Source: Anastrepha obliqua
Lineage: Eukaryota > Arthropoda > Insecta > Diptera > Tephritidae
NCBI RefSeq assembly: GCF_027943255.1
Contig: NC_072895.1
Span: 30,850,001-30,914,000, forward strand
Reading direction: 5' to 3'
Length of the DNA stretch: 64,000 bases
The notes under the pieces are model-generated. The model had not been told where the DNA came from and ran no database searches. It worked only from the letters and a program-made list of their open reading frames with translations. Below, piece by piece: positions 44,035 to 55,104 of the stretch (positions within the stretch are counted from its first letter, which is position 1; each line of letters opens with the position of its first letter). The translations under genes were made by a program, and so were the position numbers.

Positions 44035-45640
44035 AAAGTTTTCCCAGTCGCAAAAAAGACAAATGCTATTTATACTGGTGACTATAGACCTATCAGCATA
44101 CTGCCCACTTTTTCCAAAGTTTGGGAAAGCTTGATGGTCACGCAAATTTTATCATTTATACAGCACAATCGTCTACTTTTTCCACTAAAATCTGGCTTCA
44201 AATAAAGTCACAGTTGCTCGACAGCAATGGTTAAAATACTGAAGGATTTTAAAATAAGTTTTGACAATGGAGACTTGACTCTACTTTGCTTACTTGACTT
44301 TTCTAAAGCATTTGACTCTGTGATTCACGAATTGTTATGTTCGAAGCTTAAACACTATTTCGGTTTCAAAGACAGTGCGTTGAAGCTCATGGCCAACTAC
44401 CTTGGTGGCAGAACGCAGAAGGCCAAGACGAATAAATTACCATCTCATTCTAGATATGTATGTGGTGTTCCGCAAGGGTCTATCCTTGGTCTACTTTTAT
44501 TCAGTCTTTTTGTCAATGATGTTTTTACCGTTTATCAGTATGTGAATGCCCATGCGTATCCTGATGATATACAATTGTACTTGTCCAGTTGTATTGGTCT
44601 CGTTGAAGATCTATGTTTCAAAATAAACAGTGATTTGTCTGCTATTTCTGTATGGGCTAATGAAAACTCTTTATATCTGAACGCGTCAAAGTCATATGTC
44701 TTACCTATGTATATGTAATAGTGTTGTGCATGTTGACAATATCCCTAAATTGTGGATAGGTAAAAGTTCCCTTACAGTTATGGATAAGGTAAAATATTTG
44801 GGGTTTATTCTTAATACAAAACTTACCTGTGCTGTCCATATAAATAGGGTTGTGGGGAATATTTATTCTACATTGCGTAAGCTGACAGTCTCTGCAACAT
44901 TCACACCAGAGAAAACGAGGCGCAAATTAGATCTCCAGCTAATTATGCCTATCATTACCTACTTTGAGGTGGTATCCAGCAAACTTGACTCCACATCCTG
45001 CCATAAACTTAATGTGGCATTTAATTACGCCACGCGGTATGTATATGGGATTGGTAGATATGACCATATCTCTGCATGGCGATCAATGTTACTGGACTGT
45101 TGCCTTAACAGCTAATTGTCTACTAGATAGTCCATATTTATGTGCAAGCTTACATTATTCAAGTCACCTCCCTATCTGACATAGAAGTTGATACCTGTAA
45201 GGTCTCGCATTCACAACAAATTCATCGTTTCAAAATTTAATTTTCTAGCATCATCGAGATTATTTTTCATTAACGCTGTTAAAGTGTGGAACTAATTACC
45301 CGACACTGTGAAGACTGGACTTAACAGATTTAACTTACGTGGGGACAAGTCTATAATTACTTTAAAAGTGTTTGGTTGCATTAAATTAGGGCATTAAATT
45401 TCTCTCTACATTCTCTAATTACTACTTTTGTTTTTTCTTTTCTAAATCTTTCTTTTCTTTTCCTACTACTTCTTTTCTTCTTCTTATTATAGTTAAGTTA
45501 AATATATTGGATTGATTCGTAAATGAACTGGTGTAAAATTTAGATTAAGGAAATTTTATGTTAAAAATATTCCATTTGTATATAATATTGTTGAAGCACT
45601 ATTGAAAGACCTTAGTCTTACTATGTACTATTTATATAAA
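44035..45640 (+). mobile_element. CR1/jockey-superfamily retrotransposon, RT and 3' end
   Basis: The RT begins near 44040: YTGDYRPISILPTFSKVWES, SGFK, a stop, HSCSTAMVKILKDF, LLCLLDFSKAFDSVIHELLC, CGVPQGSILGLLLFSLFVND and then AYPDDIQLYLSS. The catalytic Y-A-D-D is YPDD here, an unusual change. After a frame change at ~44715 the thumb and C-terminal part follow: VKYLGFILNTKLTCAVHINR, KTRRKLDLQLIMPIITYFEV and ATRYVYGIGRYDHISAW, ending around 45300. A 3' untranslated region leads to a TAAATAAATAAA tail at ~45640. It is 5'-truncated and broken by several stops. Confidence 0.8.
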
Positions 45641-45903
45641 TAAATAAATAAATAAATAAAATAAAATAAAATAAAATAAAATAAAATAAAATAAAATAAA
45701 TAAAATAAAATAAAATAAAATAAAATAAAATAAAATAAAATAAAATAAAATAAAATAAAATAAAATAAAATAAAATAAAATAAAATAAAATAAAATAAAA
45801 TAAAATAAAATAAAATAAAATAAAATAAAATAAAATAAAATAAAATAAAATAAAATAAAATAAAATAAAATAAAATAAAATAAAATAAAATAAAATAAAA
45901 TAA
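45640..45903. repeat. (AAATA)n microsatellite, ~260 bp
   Basis: It begins as AAAT units (taaataaataaa) and switches to an almost pure TAAAA/AAATA pentanucleotide array of about 48 units with one 1-base interruption near 45699. It directly continues the 3' tail of the retrotransposon. Open frames across it (FILFYFILFY type) are artefacts. Confidence 0.97.
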
Positions 45904-46039
45904 AGGCCATTCATTGCCATTACCGTAGTCACCTGTCACAAGTGGCGTCCAGATGTCAGTGGTAAATAATTCCGAGACGATACCTTTTCTACATCATTTT
46001 TGGCTTTTGTCAAGTAGTCAGGTAGACAATTTGGCACGA

Positions 46040-46400
46040 CAGGACAACGCGTTAAAATTAAGGAAATCAGTTGTGAAAATATTCGATCTTCAAGAACAAC
46101 ATACCGCAAAATTCTTAATTTTTTTGGTGGAAATAATCGTGTGAATGAGTCGACAATTCAAAAATTGGTGAAAAAAATTTCAACAAACTGGTACTGCTGA
46201 GAATAGAAAAAGTACTGGCGAACCAACAACTTGTGGATAATATTGCGGCCGTGGACCAAAGTGTGGCCGAACAACCTTCAACATCGATAACTCGACGTTC
46301 TCTACTATGGGGCATTCACGAATGGATTGTTTGGCGGATTTTGCCTGTAGACGTGGCCATGGGAGATATTTAAATGAAATAATTTTTCACATATTCTTAT
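46040..46400 (+). mobile_element. DD41D-type element, internally deleted
   Basis: Frames give KIFDLQEQHTAKFL, LNFFGGNNRVNESTIQKLVK and then NIAAVDQSVAEQPSTSITRR, the N-terminal helix-turn-helix part of a DD41D-type transposase. The sequence then jumps near 46345 to CRRGHGRYLNEIIFH and a stop region, the very C-terminus. The catalytic core is deleted. I could not fix the terminal repeats. It lies just right of the AAATA microsatellite. Confidence 0.7.
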
Positions 46401-46967
46401 TAGAGCCCTATTTTAAATAAAAATAGTGAAACCTAAAAGAATCTAAATTTTTAAATTTTTTATTTCATAAAAAGATCCAGGCGCGTCTTTCGAAAGAAGC
46501 TTTATATACACTATGACTTGTGGCATGATCGCAACTGCAGCTCTGCAACAAATTTGCTTATCTACGCACTGCTTTCAAGTGGCCGCAATCGTATTTTTTT
46601 CAGTATTTCATGCAGGATTTATAGCTTGCAGTTATCTTTATTTCTATGACGAATTTTCACTGGTTTGTTTCCCCAGCTAGATTCCAAATAAATGCATATG
46701 TATATGTGCATGCGTATGTGTGATTTGATTTTGTTTGCAACGATTTTTATGATAACACAGCACAAGTATCATTTACCTATCCATTTAGGGTAGGAGAGAG
46801 CAACAATTCCGTTCTATTTCAATTTTATTTTAAGATTCCTAGCGCACTCATGTACTTGTCAAGTATGTATGTATGTATTGTAGTGTGTATATATGTAAGA
46901 ATTGAATATGCAACAAATACAACTCATGCAATATTCTATACACTCATGGCCAAAATAATACAAGGTG

Positions 46968-47330
46968 AAGTGCAAAATAAATAAGCCTGGCGTCATAAAA
47001 ATGTTTTTGATGGCGCCATCTTTGTAATGAGTTACTGCGTTGTAAGTTATATCCCTAACTGACTTCCAGTGAAAGCTTGGTGACATTCGGTGCTGTGGAA
47101 GCGAAGTTATTGCATCTGAAGTGTTAGTATGTTTGTCTCATCGGTACAAAAATGAGTTTCGAACAATGAGCTCATATCAAATTTTGTTTTAAAATCTGTA
47201 AAACGTTTACCGAAACTTTTGAATTGATGAAAAAAGCTGATGACGATGATTGTTTATCTCCTGTCAGAGTTTATGAGTAAAACAATGAACTACAGGCCGC
47301 CCAAAATCAGTAATCATCGAAAACTCCATC
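46968..47330 (+). mobile_element. mariner 5' fragment
   Basis: A terminal-repeat-like start (acaaggtgaagtgcaaaata, after TA) is followed ~190 bp later by a start codon and M(S)FEQ, a stop, AHIKFCFKICKTFTETFELM, KKADDDDCLSPVRVYE, the first helix-turn-helix of a mariner-type transposase. It ends within the next ~60 bases. Only the 5' end is present. Confidence 0.6.
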
Positions 47331-47541
47331 GAAAAAAAAGGTGTTGCGCTGAACGGACGTGTTTTAATATGCTAGTGCCGTGCTTTGATTTTGTAGTTCC
47401 ATATTATTCTTTTGCTTTTTTTGTTCTCAATGTTCAAAAATTAGCATTACCTGAGACAGTGCCTCTTGCGTTACGCAAAATTAATAAAAAAATAAAAAAT
47501 ATAACTTAACTTTATTAGTTACAAACTATATAGGCATAATA

Positions 47542-47847
47542 ATGCTTTGTTCGTGTGGCCAAAACGTTGAAAGGGCTCAGCCGAAAGTGCAGTGCGCGAA
47601 GTGCAATGAACTTTTTCATACGCAATGTGTTGGCATCCTACCGGGTGATTTTGAGTTTCTTATGAGCTCGGATAGGAGTTTCTTTTGTATTGTCTGTGCT
47701 GCTGCTCGGCGTAAATCAATCCGTTCAGCACCTCCACCTCCCATGAACGCCATATCAACTAACGGAACTAATTCAAATGTTCAATCCAATTCATCGAACT
47801 CAATCAAAGTGATAGTGACAGTGAAACCACCAATAAGCGAGAAGTAA
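47542..47847 (+). CDS. PHD-finger protein fragment, probably retrotransposon ORF1
   Basis: A 101-codon frame reads MLCSCGQNVERAQPKVQCAK, CNELFHTQCVG, DRSFFCIVC, giving the Cys4-His-Cys3 pattern of a PHD zinc finger (residues ~3-55), then a basic RRKS and a Ser/Asn/Pro-rich tail. PHD fingers occur at the start of ORF1 in several CR1/jockey-superfamily elements, and such RT lies 2-3 kb to the left. The next 60 bases continue with decayed protein-like text (LVSFRSENPGVHKVISYIRE). A host gene exon is possible but has no splice support. Confidence 0.5.
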   Translation: MLCSCGQNVERAQPKVQCAKCNELFHTQCVGILPGDFEFLMSSDRSFFCIVCAAARRKSIRSAPPPPMNAISTNGTNSNVQSNSSNSIKVIVTVKPPISEK

Positions 47848-47948
47848 TAAATATTAGAATCACTATACAGCATATTGGTCTCTTTTCGATCTGAGAATCC
47901 TGGTGTGCATAAAGTAATCAGTTATATTCGTGAGGGCAATGAAAACTT

Positions 47949-48527
47949 TTGAACAAAACTGAGAATTTGCACTCAGATCTTCTTTCTATGCAGCGAAATC
48001 GTCTAGAAAAAGATAATGTGATTTTCTTACTCCCAACCGCGGCTAATAACCTACGCTCATGCATCACTGTTGCTCTTGAGAAGTTTGGTAGTGATAATAT
48101 TGCAGCTAAAGAAGTAACTGTTGCTAAATGCACCCGCCCACTGTTATCACTAATTTCTCATGCTGCTCTTTCTTCGCCCGTCGCTACTAATGATTTACCA
48201 TTCTCATCTAATGCTTGGTCAAGTGCTGTTTCACATTCGTACGTTGAGATTTCGGCACCAACAGTTGTTGTCGTCTCCTCTGCTACTCTCTCACCTGCTA
48301 CTGCTGCTAATGCTGATGTTGGAGTTAATGTGACTGCTGCTATTCGCTCTAATCTGTCTACACATACATACGCTAAGGTTTCAGCACCAGTCGATGCTGT
48401 CTCTAATGCCATGATGGAAAGAATAATGAGATGGCGCCTATTGTGGTCCCGTTACTTGGCTCTCAGCGAATTTGACTACGAGTTACGTGATTTTAGCTCC
48501 AGTAGGGCCAGATTACTATTTTCGTAA
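47949..48527 (+). other. Open frame of unknown nature, 192 codons
   Basis: The frame begins MNKTENLHSDLLSMQRNRLE, KDNVIFLLPT, then a long Ala/Ser/Val-rich stretch (VVVVSSATLSPATAANADVG). It follows the PHD ORF by ~100 bases and may be the rest of a retroelement ORF1. The composition is low-complexity and no domain is recognised. Confidence 0.35.
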
Positions 48528-48561
48528 CTTGATTGAGCATTTTTTTTTTGTTATTTAGTCT

Positions 48562-49083
48562 CGTAGAATCTTTTTTGCCAACAAGTGCTACATTGCAATG
48601 GTCTAAGTAGGCAACTCAGCAGTAAAGTCCTCTCTCGACGAACAAAACTAACACTCTACAAGACTCTCATCATGCCCGTCCTAACGTATGGCGCAGAAGC
48701 TTAGACGATGACAACATCCGATGAAGCGACGCTTGGAGTGTTTGAGAGAAAGGTTCTGCGTAAGATTTTTGGACCTTTGCACGTTGGCAACGGCGAATAT
48801 CGCAGACGATGGAACGATGAGCTGTATGAGCTTTACGTTGGCTGGGTCATGTCGTCCGAATGGATACAAACGCTCCGGCGTTGAAAGTATTCGATGCGGT
48901 ACCAGCTGGTGCTGTCAGAGGAAGAGGAAGGCCTCCTCTGTGTTGGAAAGATCAGGTGGAGAAGGACTTGGCTTCACTTGGTGTGTACAACTGGCGCCGG
49001 TTAGCACGAGAAAGAAACGGATGGCGCGCTTTGTTAAACTCGGCCAAAATCGCGTAAGCGGTTATAGCGCCAATTAAGAAGAA
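48562..49083 (+). mobile_element. RTE-like retrotransposon, copy 3 (3' tail)
   Basis: It starts within the C-terminal domain (cttttttgccaacaagtgct) and matches copy 2: TLYKTLIMPVLTYGAEA with a stop where W is expected, SDEATLGVFERKVLRKIFGP, a ~40-bp deletion at ELYELY, then TNAPALKVFDAVPAGAVRGR and WRRLARERNGWRAL. It ends gcgccaattaagaagaagaa, the family 3' terminus. Confidence 0.85.
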
Positions 49084-50884
49084 GAAGTCTCGGAGTTTTA
49101 CTTCTTTCTTCATGACATTTTTTTGGCCTGTTCTAATTAAAATTTAATGTTTATAATTTTGTAAAATATACATTTTTTAATAATTATTTAAATAATTCAC
49201 TCAGTTTTATTTAGCTTGACTTTTTTTTTAACAACTGGTGGCATTGCCCGCGATTGCAGTTATTGTTGGTGTTCTTCTGCTTTCGGCAGTCAAATCTCTC
49301 TCACGCTACTGCAGTGTAGTCTAGCTTTGGATATAATAACGCACTAAAATGCCCATTTAAAGGAAATAAAATACCAAATTTTTATTGAATCATAATCATT
49401 GACCTTAGTAACATTCATTGGTGTAAGGCCAAAAGTTGGCAAAGAGGCTGACCAATGTACCTTCGATAAATTAAAGTATCACCTAAAACACATAAATGAT
49501 TATCTCCTGTCATGACCAAACACATATGCAGTGCAGCTGAAAGATGTTCCTTTTAGCAGTCAATGCTGCAAATTTAAAATATAATCAGTCGAAAATTCTT
49601 TGAAACTGAAATTTTAGCATGAAGAAGTTCATTTCCATAGCACACTGAACGCTTCAAGTGCACAGATAAGGTGAGGCGTGAAAATATTTATAATATTTTA
49701 GTGACATACAAATAAGCTCCAACATTTATGCAACATACGCACTTACTTGACTGCCTTCAGTTAAACATATTTATTTCCAAATATATGCAACCAATCATGG
49801 AAGTGCGCCACATAGCAGCTATAAATATTTTTTGGTTTTCCAAGTGAACGAAATATTTACACACGTAAATTGACTGGGCCAACTGGCATGCCATGGCGCA
49901 GCTGCAACATTTGGGGGTCACAGGTGTCGTACGAGCGAAATAAATCCTATTTATATGCATCAAACATCTTACCGTTTGATGTATTGCATCTTTTCGCAAC
50001 TCTACAAGTTTCATATGGCGAAGCGACTAACGACGCATTTTTCACTTGCATCATCAAAGGTAAGCATTTAATGCCCTTAGGTGCTTGGGTGCACTGACAC
50101 TCAGATATTTGGAGGCAGGTAAAACATGCATGTATGTTTACATGTGTAAAGAAACACACATAAGTATGTACAAGTAAATGCGTATATTTTCACATGCAAA
50201 TGCGACGCACTGAATTCGGTGTGCATTTAGTGTTCATACAACTTGTCTTCCTTTTTGTTTTCTTCCCTTTGAAGTGCCACTTATATGCATGCATGAACCT
50301 GTGAAACACAAAAAAAAAACAAAAAACTAAATAAAAGTGTCAAAAAGTCTTTCATTCTCTTCTTTGCACTGATTTACCGAAAACTCAACTACGGCCACAA
50401 CTTGTGGCAAGCAATTTTCTAAGCACTATTTCCTTTTTTGTTTCCGTTTTGAATGGTTTTTCTGCGGCGGCTGTGCTCACACAGCGTCTGCGATGCCATT
50501 TCAGGCGGTCTGGCTGGCAGTGGCGCGTAGGCACATACACCTGTATGGCATCAATTCATATGCACATACATGCACGCATTTATAGCTCGGGTGGGCTCTA
50601 TATATCTGACATGTCAGTGTGTATGTAAAAGTGGCAAGTGCTTTTTGCTGACTAGGCAATGGCGCAGTGCTCCGTTTACCTTGGCATTTATGACTGCAAA
50701 GATTCCGATAAAAGACGCTTATCTATTTGGCGGTAGTTGCATACTTATACACACACACACACATGTGGTTGCATATGATGATCTATTCGTTTTTTTTTTG
50801 GACGTGAACGCGAATGTCTGTAGTAGGTGAAAAGTACCAGGTAAGTCTACAAGATTATTACAGATGGATTTGTGGGTATAAGCC
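49084..50884. other. No gene recognised
   Basis: Mixed sequence with CA/GT-rich words (e.g. 50749-50762) and no domain in the 65-89 codon frames. No splice-supported exon was found. Confidence 0.4.
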
Positions 50885-51180
50885 ACCTTAAACAAAAAGT
50901 TCCCAGAATATATGCACAAAATTCAAAATTCGTGTTTATTCTTCAAAAGTGTTATTATTGCCTTCAAGGTACTCCCCATCAACTGCAATGCATTTATTAC
51001 CAGCCTTTGATGCAGCTCTCGAAACATTTCTGGAACTCTATTTTCGGTAATTTTCGGTATAGCTGCCAGAGCCGTCTTCGCTGTTTCCATCACAGTGAAA
51101 GCGTGAGACAATAGTAATTGCATCGGCCTGTTGCTGGATGTTTGCATGAAAGCAGTTTGGCAGACCAGAATCATAACAGA
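50885..51180 (-). mobile_element. mariner-type 3' fragment
   Basis: The minus strand reads ETAKTALAAIPKITENRVPE (helical tail of the transposase). With one frameshift it continues GNKCIAVDGEYLEGNNNTFE and a stop, the classic C-terminal signature (K-C-I-A-V-D-G-E-Y-L-E-G). The 3' untranslated piece leads to a possible terminal sequence near 50870 (aaggtggcttatacccacaa on the minus strand). The rest of the element is missing. Confidence 0.65.
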
Positions 51181-51204
51181 TGACAGCTCTCACCATAGTT
51201 GTAC

Positions 51205-52085
51205 TCACGGCTTAAAGATGGACAATGGCACTGGATCGGGAGTGTACTCGGAATAATTATCCTTAAATGGTTCTTTTAGACTCTCAGACTGGTGTAACAT
51301 TTTCGAGGCTGAGTTCGAAGCTATAGGCAAAGCAGCAAAAACGATAAGTCTAAGAGGTTTACCTCCACCAAACATGACCATTTTTGTTCGCAGTCAAGCA
51401 GCGATGAAGGTACTCAGCTCAGCGCGCATCAACTCAAGTTGTATTCAAAAATGCTAAAAGTCGCTCTGGCTTATCCAACCACACTTTGTTGGATCCTTGA
51501 CCGCTCTGGAGTGGAGGGAAATGAAAGCGCGGATGAGTGTGCAAGAAAAGGCCTCGAGTTTGACTTTCAGTGGGTGAAAGAGAACATAAGCATTCCTCTT
51601 AACAAATTGTACACTGCGCTTGACTTGAGCGCAAAACCAATAGAAGGTGGTATTTGATTACTAACTGCAGGGTCTCCAAAGCATTCTGGCCAAAACTGAA
51701 CCCTAAAAGGACAAAATGGGACTCAACAAATCAACCACCAGCGTCCTCACAGGCGTTATATTGGGTAACTGCGTTATTGGCTCCTTAGCCAGTCGCATTA
51801 CTTCTGCAGAAGTTGTAGAGATGATGAAGATATTGAGTCGGTACAACACCTCCTTTGTGATTGTCATGTACTTCAAAGAAGCCGTGCCAAATATCTTGGC
51901 GATTATTTCTTTTAAGACCTGGGAAATTTTGCAAAATGTCTCACTGGAGGGACTAGTTTCCACCTTAAAAAGATCTAAGTGGTTTAAGCAACTTCGTTTG
52001 GGGATGGAAACCAAATGCAGGTATCTCATTAGGCCTAGGGTCACCTAGTGTCGTGTCGTAGACAAGCAGTCTGGCTAACATAACT
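51205..52085 (+). mobile_element. RNase H-bearing non-LTR retrotransposon, 3' part
   Basis: Pieces: THGLKMDNGTGSGVYSE (RNase H start; the usual YTDGSK has lost its D), NIFEAEFEAIGKAAK (catalytic E present), FVRSQAAMKVLSS (D expected before SQAA is R), LDRSGVEGNESADECARKGL and then SKAFWPKLNPKRTKWD. The C-terminal block follows in another frame with LTG(V)ILGNCVIGSLASRIT and EDIESVQHLLCDCHV. Both RNase H and reading frame are lost. It is related to 18941-19556. Confidence 0.75.
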
Positions 52086-53154
52086 TAGCTTAATCTTGCT
52101 GTATGTTCTGAGAAAATTTAAAAAAATTCTGGAAAAAGTGAGAAAAGTCAGAACTACGACTCACACAAAAGAAAATGCCTACAAATTTTACAGAAAACTA
52201 TTTCTTTTAGAAAGCCAACATAAATTTTAAGCCACCTGCAGATATAAAAATTCACAACAGGCTAAGATGGTGCAGGCAAATCTTGCTGTGCACTCTCTCG
52301 CTTTTTACTGAGCATTTCACTGACAGTTAATGATGTACAAAATATTAAGAACTGTAGATAGTAAGCAGAGCGCATCTGCTTGATAAATTGTAATAAAATA
52401 AATTTTTCATAAACTGCATAGGTGACAAATATCCAACATTTACAGCTGCTCGAAGGCAAGGAATATGACGGAAACTCAGTCTCACAAAAGCAAGGCAGTT
52501 GAGGAGCAGCGGGTTCAATGGCTCACCCTCATCCGTTGCTCATTCATCTGCCGTAGAATAGATTTGAAGTTTAGTTTCACCACAAGAATTCTAACCGGAT
52601 AATACCAGTTAAAATAAAAAATAAAAAAATGGCAGAAACAATTTTTAAGAAAATGTTTAAGAGAAAAATTTTATAATTTTCCTAACAATTGTTTTTAAGC
52701 AAGTTTTATTAGAAACAAATTAAAAACCAGAAAATTTGTAATTTTACTAATTTTAATTTATTTATTTTTCTCAATTTTTCGAAGCAACTTTTATTGCAAA
52801 AAAAAAAGAAAAAATTAAATTTTTTAATATTAAAAAAAAAAATCGAATATACCTCACTTCAAAAAACTCTATCCAAAATTTTTGACTTCAATTTCAGATC
52901 TCTAAATTTTTCAAATTCATTCCCCACTTCATCAGTTTAGTTCTTCTTATAATCAAACCACAGAACACACAGTGAGGCATTCATTGACAACATGCTAATT
53001 TGACAATTTGTGTGCGAAGTAATTTATATGTATTAGTAGTTTGCTTCCATTAACCCTTAGAAAGCAAATGAGGTAGATGTACATTTTTTAAAATATCATA
53101 AAAAAGACGCTTGAAATAAAACTTGCTTTTATAATTTTGTTTATTTATAGTAAT
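52086..53154. other. AT-rich stretch, no gene
   Basis: Very AT-rich between 52600 and 52860. Nothing recognised. Confidence 0.45.
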
Positions 53155-53372
53155 CTTTTGTCTAATCTAATAGCGGTCGCCCCTCGGTAGGCAATGGCAA
53201 ACCTCCGAGTGTATTTCTGCCATGAAAAAGCTCCTCCTAAAAATATCTACCGTTCGGAGTCGGCTTGAAACTGTAGGTCCCTCCATTTGTGGAACAACAT
53301 CAAGACGCACACCACAAATAGGAGGAGGAGCTCGGCCAAATATCCAAAAAGGGTGTACGCGCCAATTATATA
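53155..53372 (+). mobile_element. SINE A, body and tail only
   Basis: It begins after the tRNA-like head ('tctaatagcggtcgcccctc'), carries the full family body ('ggcaatggcaaacctccgag', 'ctccatttgtggaacaacat', 'gaggaggagctcggccaaat') and ends in the 'gtgtacgcgccaattatata' tail. The DD41D element begins immediately after this tail. Confidence 0.88.
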
Positions 53373-54682
53373 ACAGGTGGCGCTAAAGTAATCCTCCTAT
53401 CAGAAAATGCTATAAATTTTGCGATTGGCCCCTAATGTCAGTTCTGTTTTGACATTTGTGTAGTAAACACTTGCGAAACACACGTTAATAAACAATGTTA
53501 CGCTACACTGCTCCAGAACGCGGAATATTGCTGATTACTTATTTGACCAATAATCGGTCGGTGACTTTGGCACAACGTAAATTTCGTCGCAGATTTCCTC
53601 GCCGTCCAACGCCTACTGGTGAAGCACTGCGACGTTTAGCCGCTCGCTTCGAAGATACTGGCACAACACGAGATGCTGCCAGGCGTGGCAGACCCCGAAG
53701 TAGCCGTTCTGAAGAGAATATTGCTGCTGTAGCCGAGGATGTCAGGGAAGCGCCGTCGACATCGACCAGACGACGTGCCACGCAAATGGGTATCAGTCGA
53801 CGGTCTTTACAGCGAATTTTGGTACAAGATTTGAAGATGTTTCCATACAAAGTCCAGACGGTGCATCAGCTGCTGACCACCAATCGCGTCTAACATACGC
53901 TCAAGCCATCCTTAATCACCACCAAGAGGAGATGATTTTTCATCAAAAATAATCATGAGGGATGAGGCCCATTTCCATCTTAGCGGGTACGTAAATAAGC
54001 AAAATTTACGCTTCTGGGGCACTGAAAATCCGCGTGTAACCCACGAAGAGCCATTACACCCGCTCAAAGTCACTGTATGGTGTGCTGTTTTGGCTGGAGG
54101 AGTCATTGGACCTTTTTTCTTCGAAGACGTCGCGGACCAAACGGTTACTGTGAATGGTGAGCGCTACAGAGCAGTGATCAACGAAAACTTTTTGCCGCAA
54201 CTTGATGAATTGGGATTGGAAAACATGTGGTTCCAACAGGACGGTGCAACGGCACACAGCGCACGTGCCACAACCGATATGCTGAAGGATGCATTTCTCG
54301 GGCGCCTAATCTCCCGTTTTGGCGATTTGCACTGGCCAGCAAGATCGCCTGATTTGATCGCTCCAGACTTCTTTTTGTGGCGCTTTTTGAAGTCGCGGGT
54401 TTATGTCAACAAGCCTCGGACTTTTGCAGCTTTTAAAGACAATATCCGTCAAGAATGTGGGGACCTATCGCCGGAAGTTTTGGCCAAAGTGATGGAAAAT
54501 GCCATAAAAAGGGCTCAAATGGCAATCAACTGTGGCGGCGGCTATTTACATGACATCATATTCTCGACTTGATGTAAAAAAAATTAAAAGACCAAATAAA
54601 AATAATCCACAAGAAGAATCAAAGTTTTTCATTTTTTTTTTAATTACAAAAAGCATCGCAAGGTTACTTTTGCGCCACCTTG
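53373..54682 (+). mobile_element. DD41D-type Tc1/mariner element, nearly intact
   Basis: Left end (a)CAGGTGGCGCTAAAGTAATC and right end CAAGGTGGCGCAAAAGTAAC (reverse strand) are matching inverted repeats of ~22 bp, with TA following the right end and a TATAA context at the left. The 1310-bp body carries a transposase in two open frames. It is inserted in the tail of a SINE A copy. Its ends match those of the three MITEs at 16923, 31118 and 61872. Confidence 0.93.
53495..54572 (+). pseudogene. DD41D transposase, two frameshifts, triad intact
   Basis: The N-terminal frame (53495-53893, 133 codons with stop) holds two helix-turn-helix regions: APERGILLITYLTNNRSVTL at the start and RRRATQMGISRRSLQRILVQ near the end, linked by RGRPRSSRSEENIAAVAED. 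Frameshifts at about 53875 and 53940 separate it from the catalytic frame (53955-54572). That frame has the first D in MRDEAHFHLSGYVNKQNLRF, the second in MWFQQDGATAHS (residue 96) and the third in SPDLIAPDFFLW (residue 138), 41 residues apart. The end is GGGYLHDIIFST. DD41D spacing is known from tephritid rosa elements and the VISITOR family. The catalytic half is undamaged, so this copy died recently. Confidence 0.93.
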
Positions 54683-55104
54683 TATATATTGTATATATAT
54701 AATCTTTTGTCAGCATTGCTTTTGCTTCAAAATTTTTCCTAAAAAACCACCTTCTTTTAGCAGCACTGTGCGGACGCAGTTGTTTAGCGTTGAGAGACAG
54801 AGCAACAGAGGAACAGTCGCATTTAGGATTTAAGCTCTGTTGCTTAAGTCTTTACGGTCCTAGTGAAATTTTTTTCAGTTCTTAATTTTCTTATTTAGCC
54901 CCGAGTGAAGAGCTTCGGTCAGACTAAAATCATTCCCATAAGTGTGAGCTGTGACGTCAATGAAGTACGGCACACAATTTCCCACTGTTTTTGTATATTC
55001 CTCGCGTGGTACACAAAACGTCAAGACAGCACACTATAGAGTTTTTGAACAAAAAACTCGAATTTCGTTGAATCAATTTTTTTGGTTTTATTTGTTTTAT
55101 AATA
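54683..55104. other. Gap without a gene
   Basis: No domain or repeat recognised. Confidence 0.4.

Noticed and set aside
45621..45939. Three overlapping ~100-codon frames of FILFY repeats
   Set aside because: Pure translation of the AAATA microsatellite.
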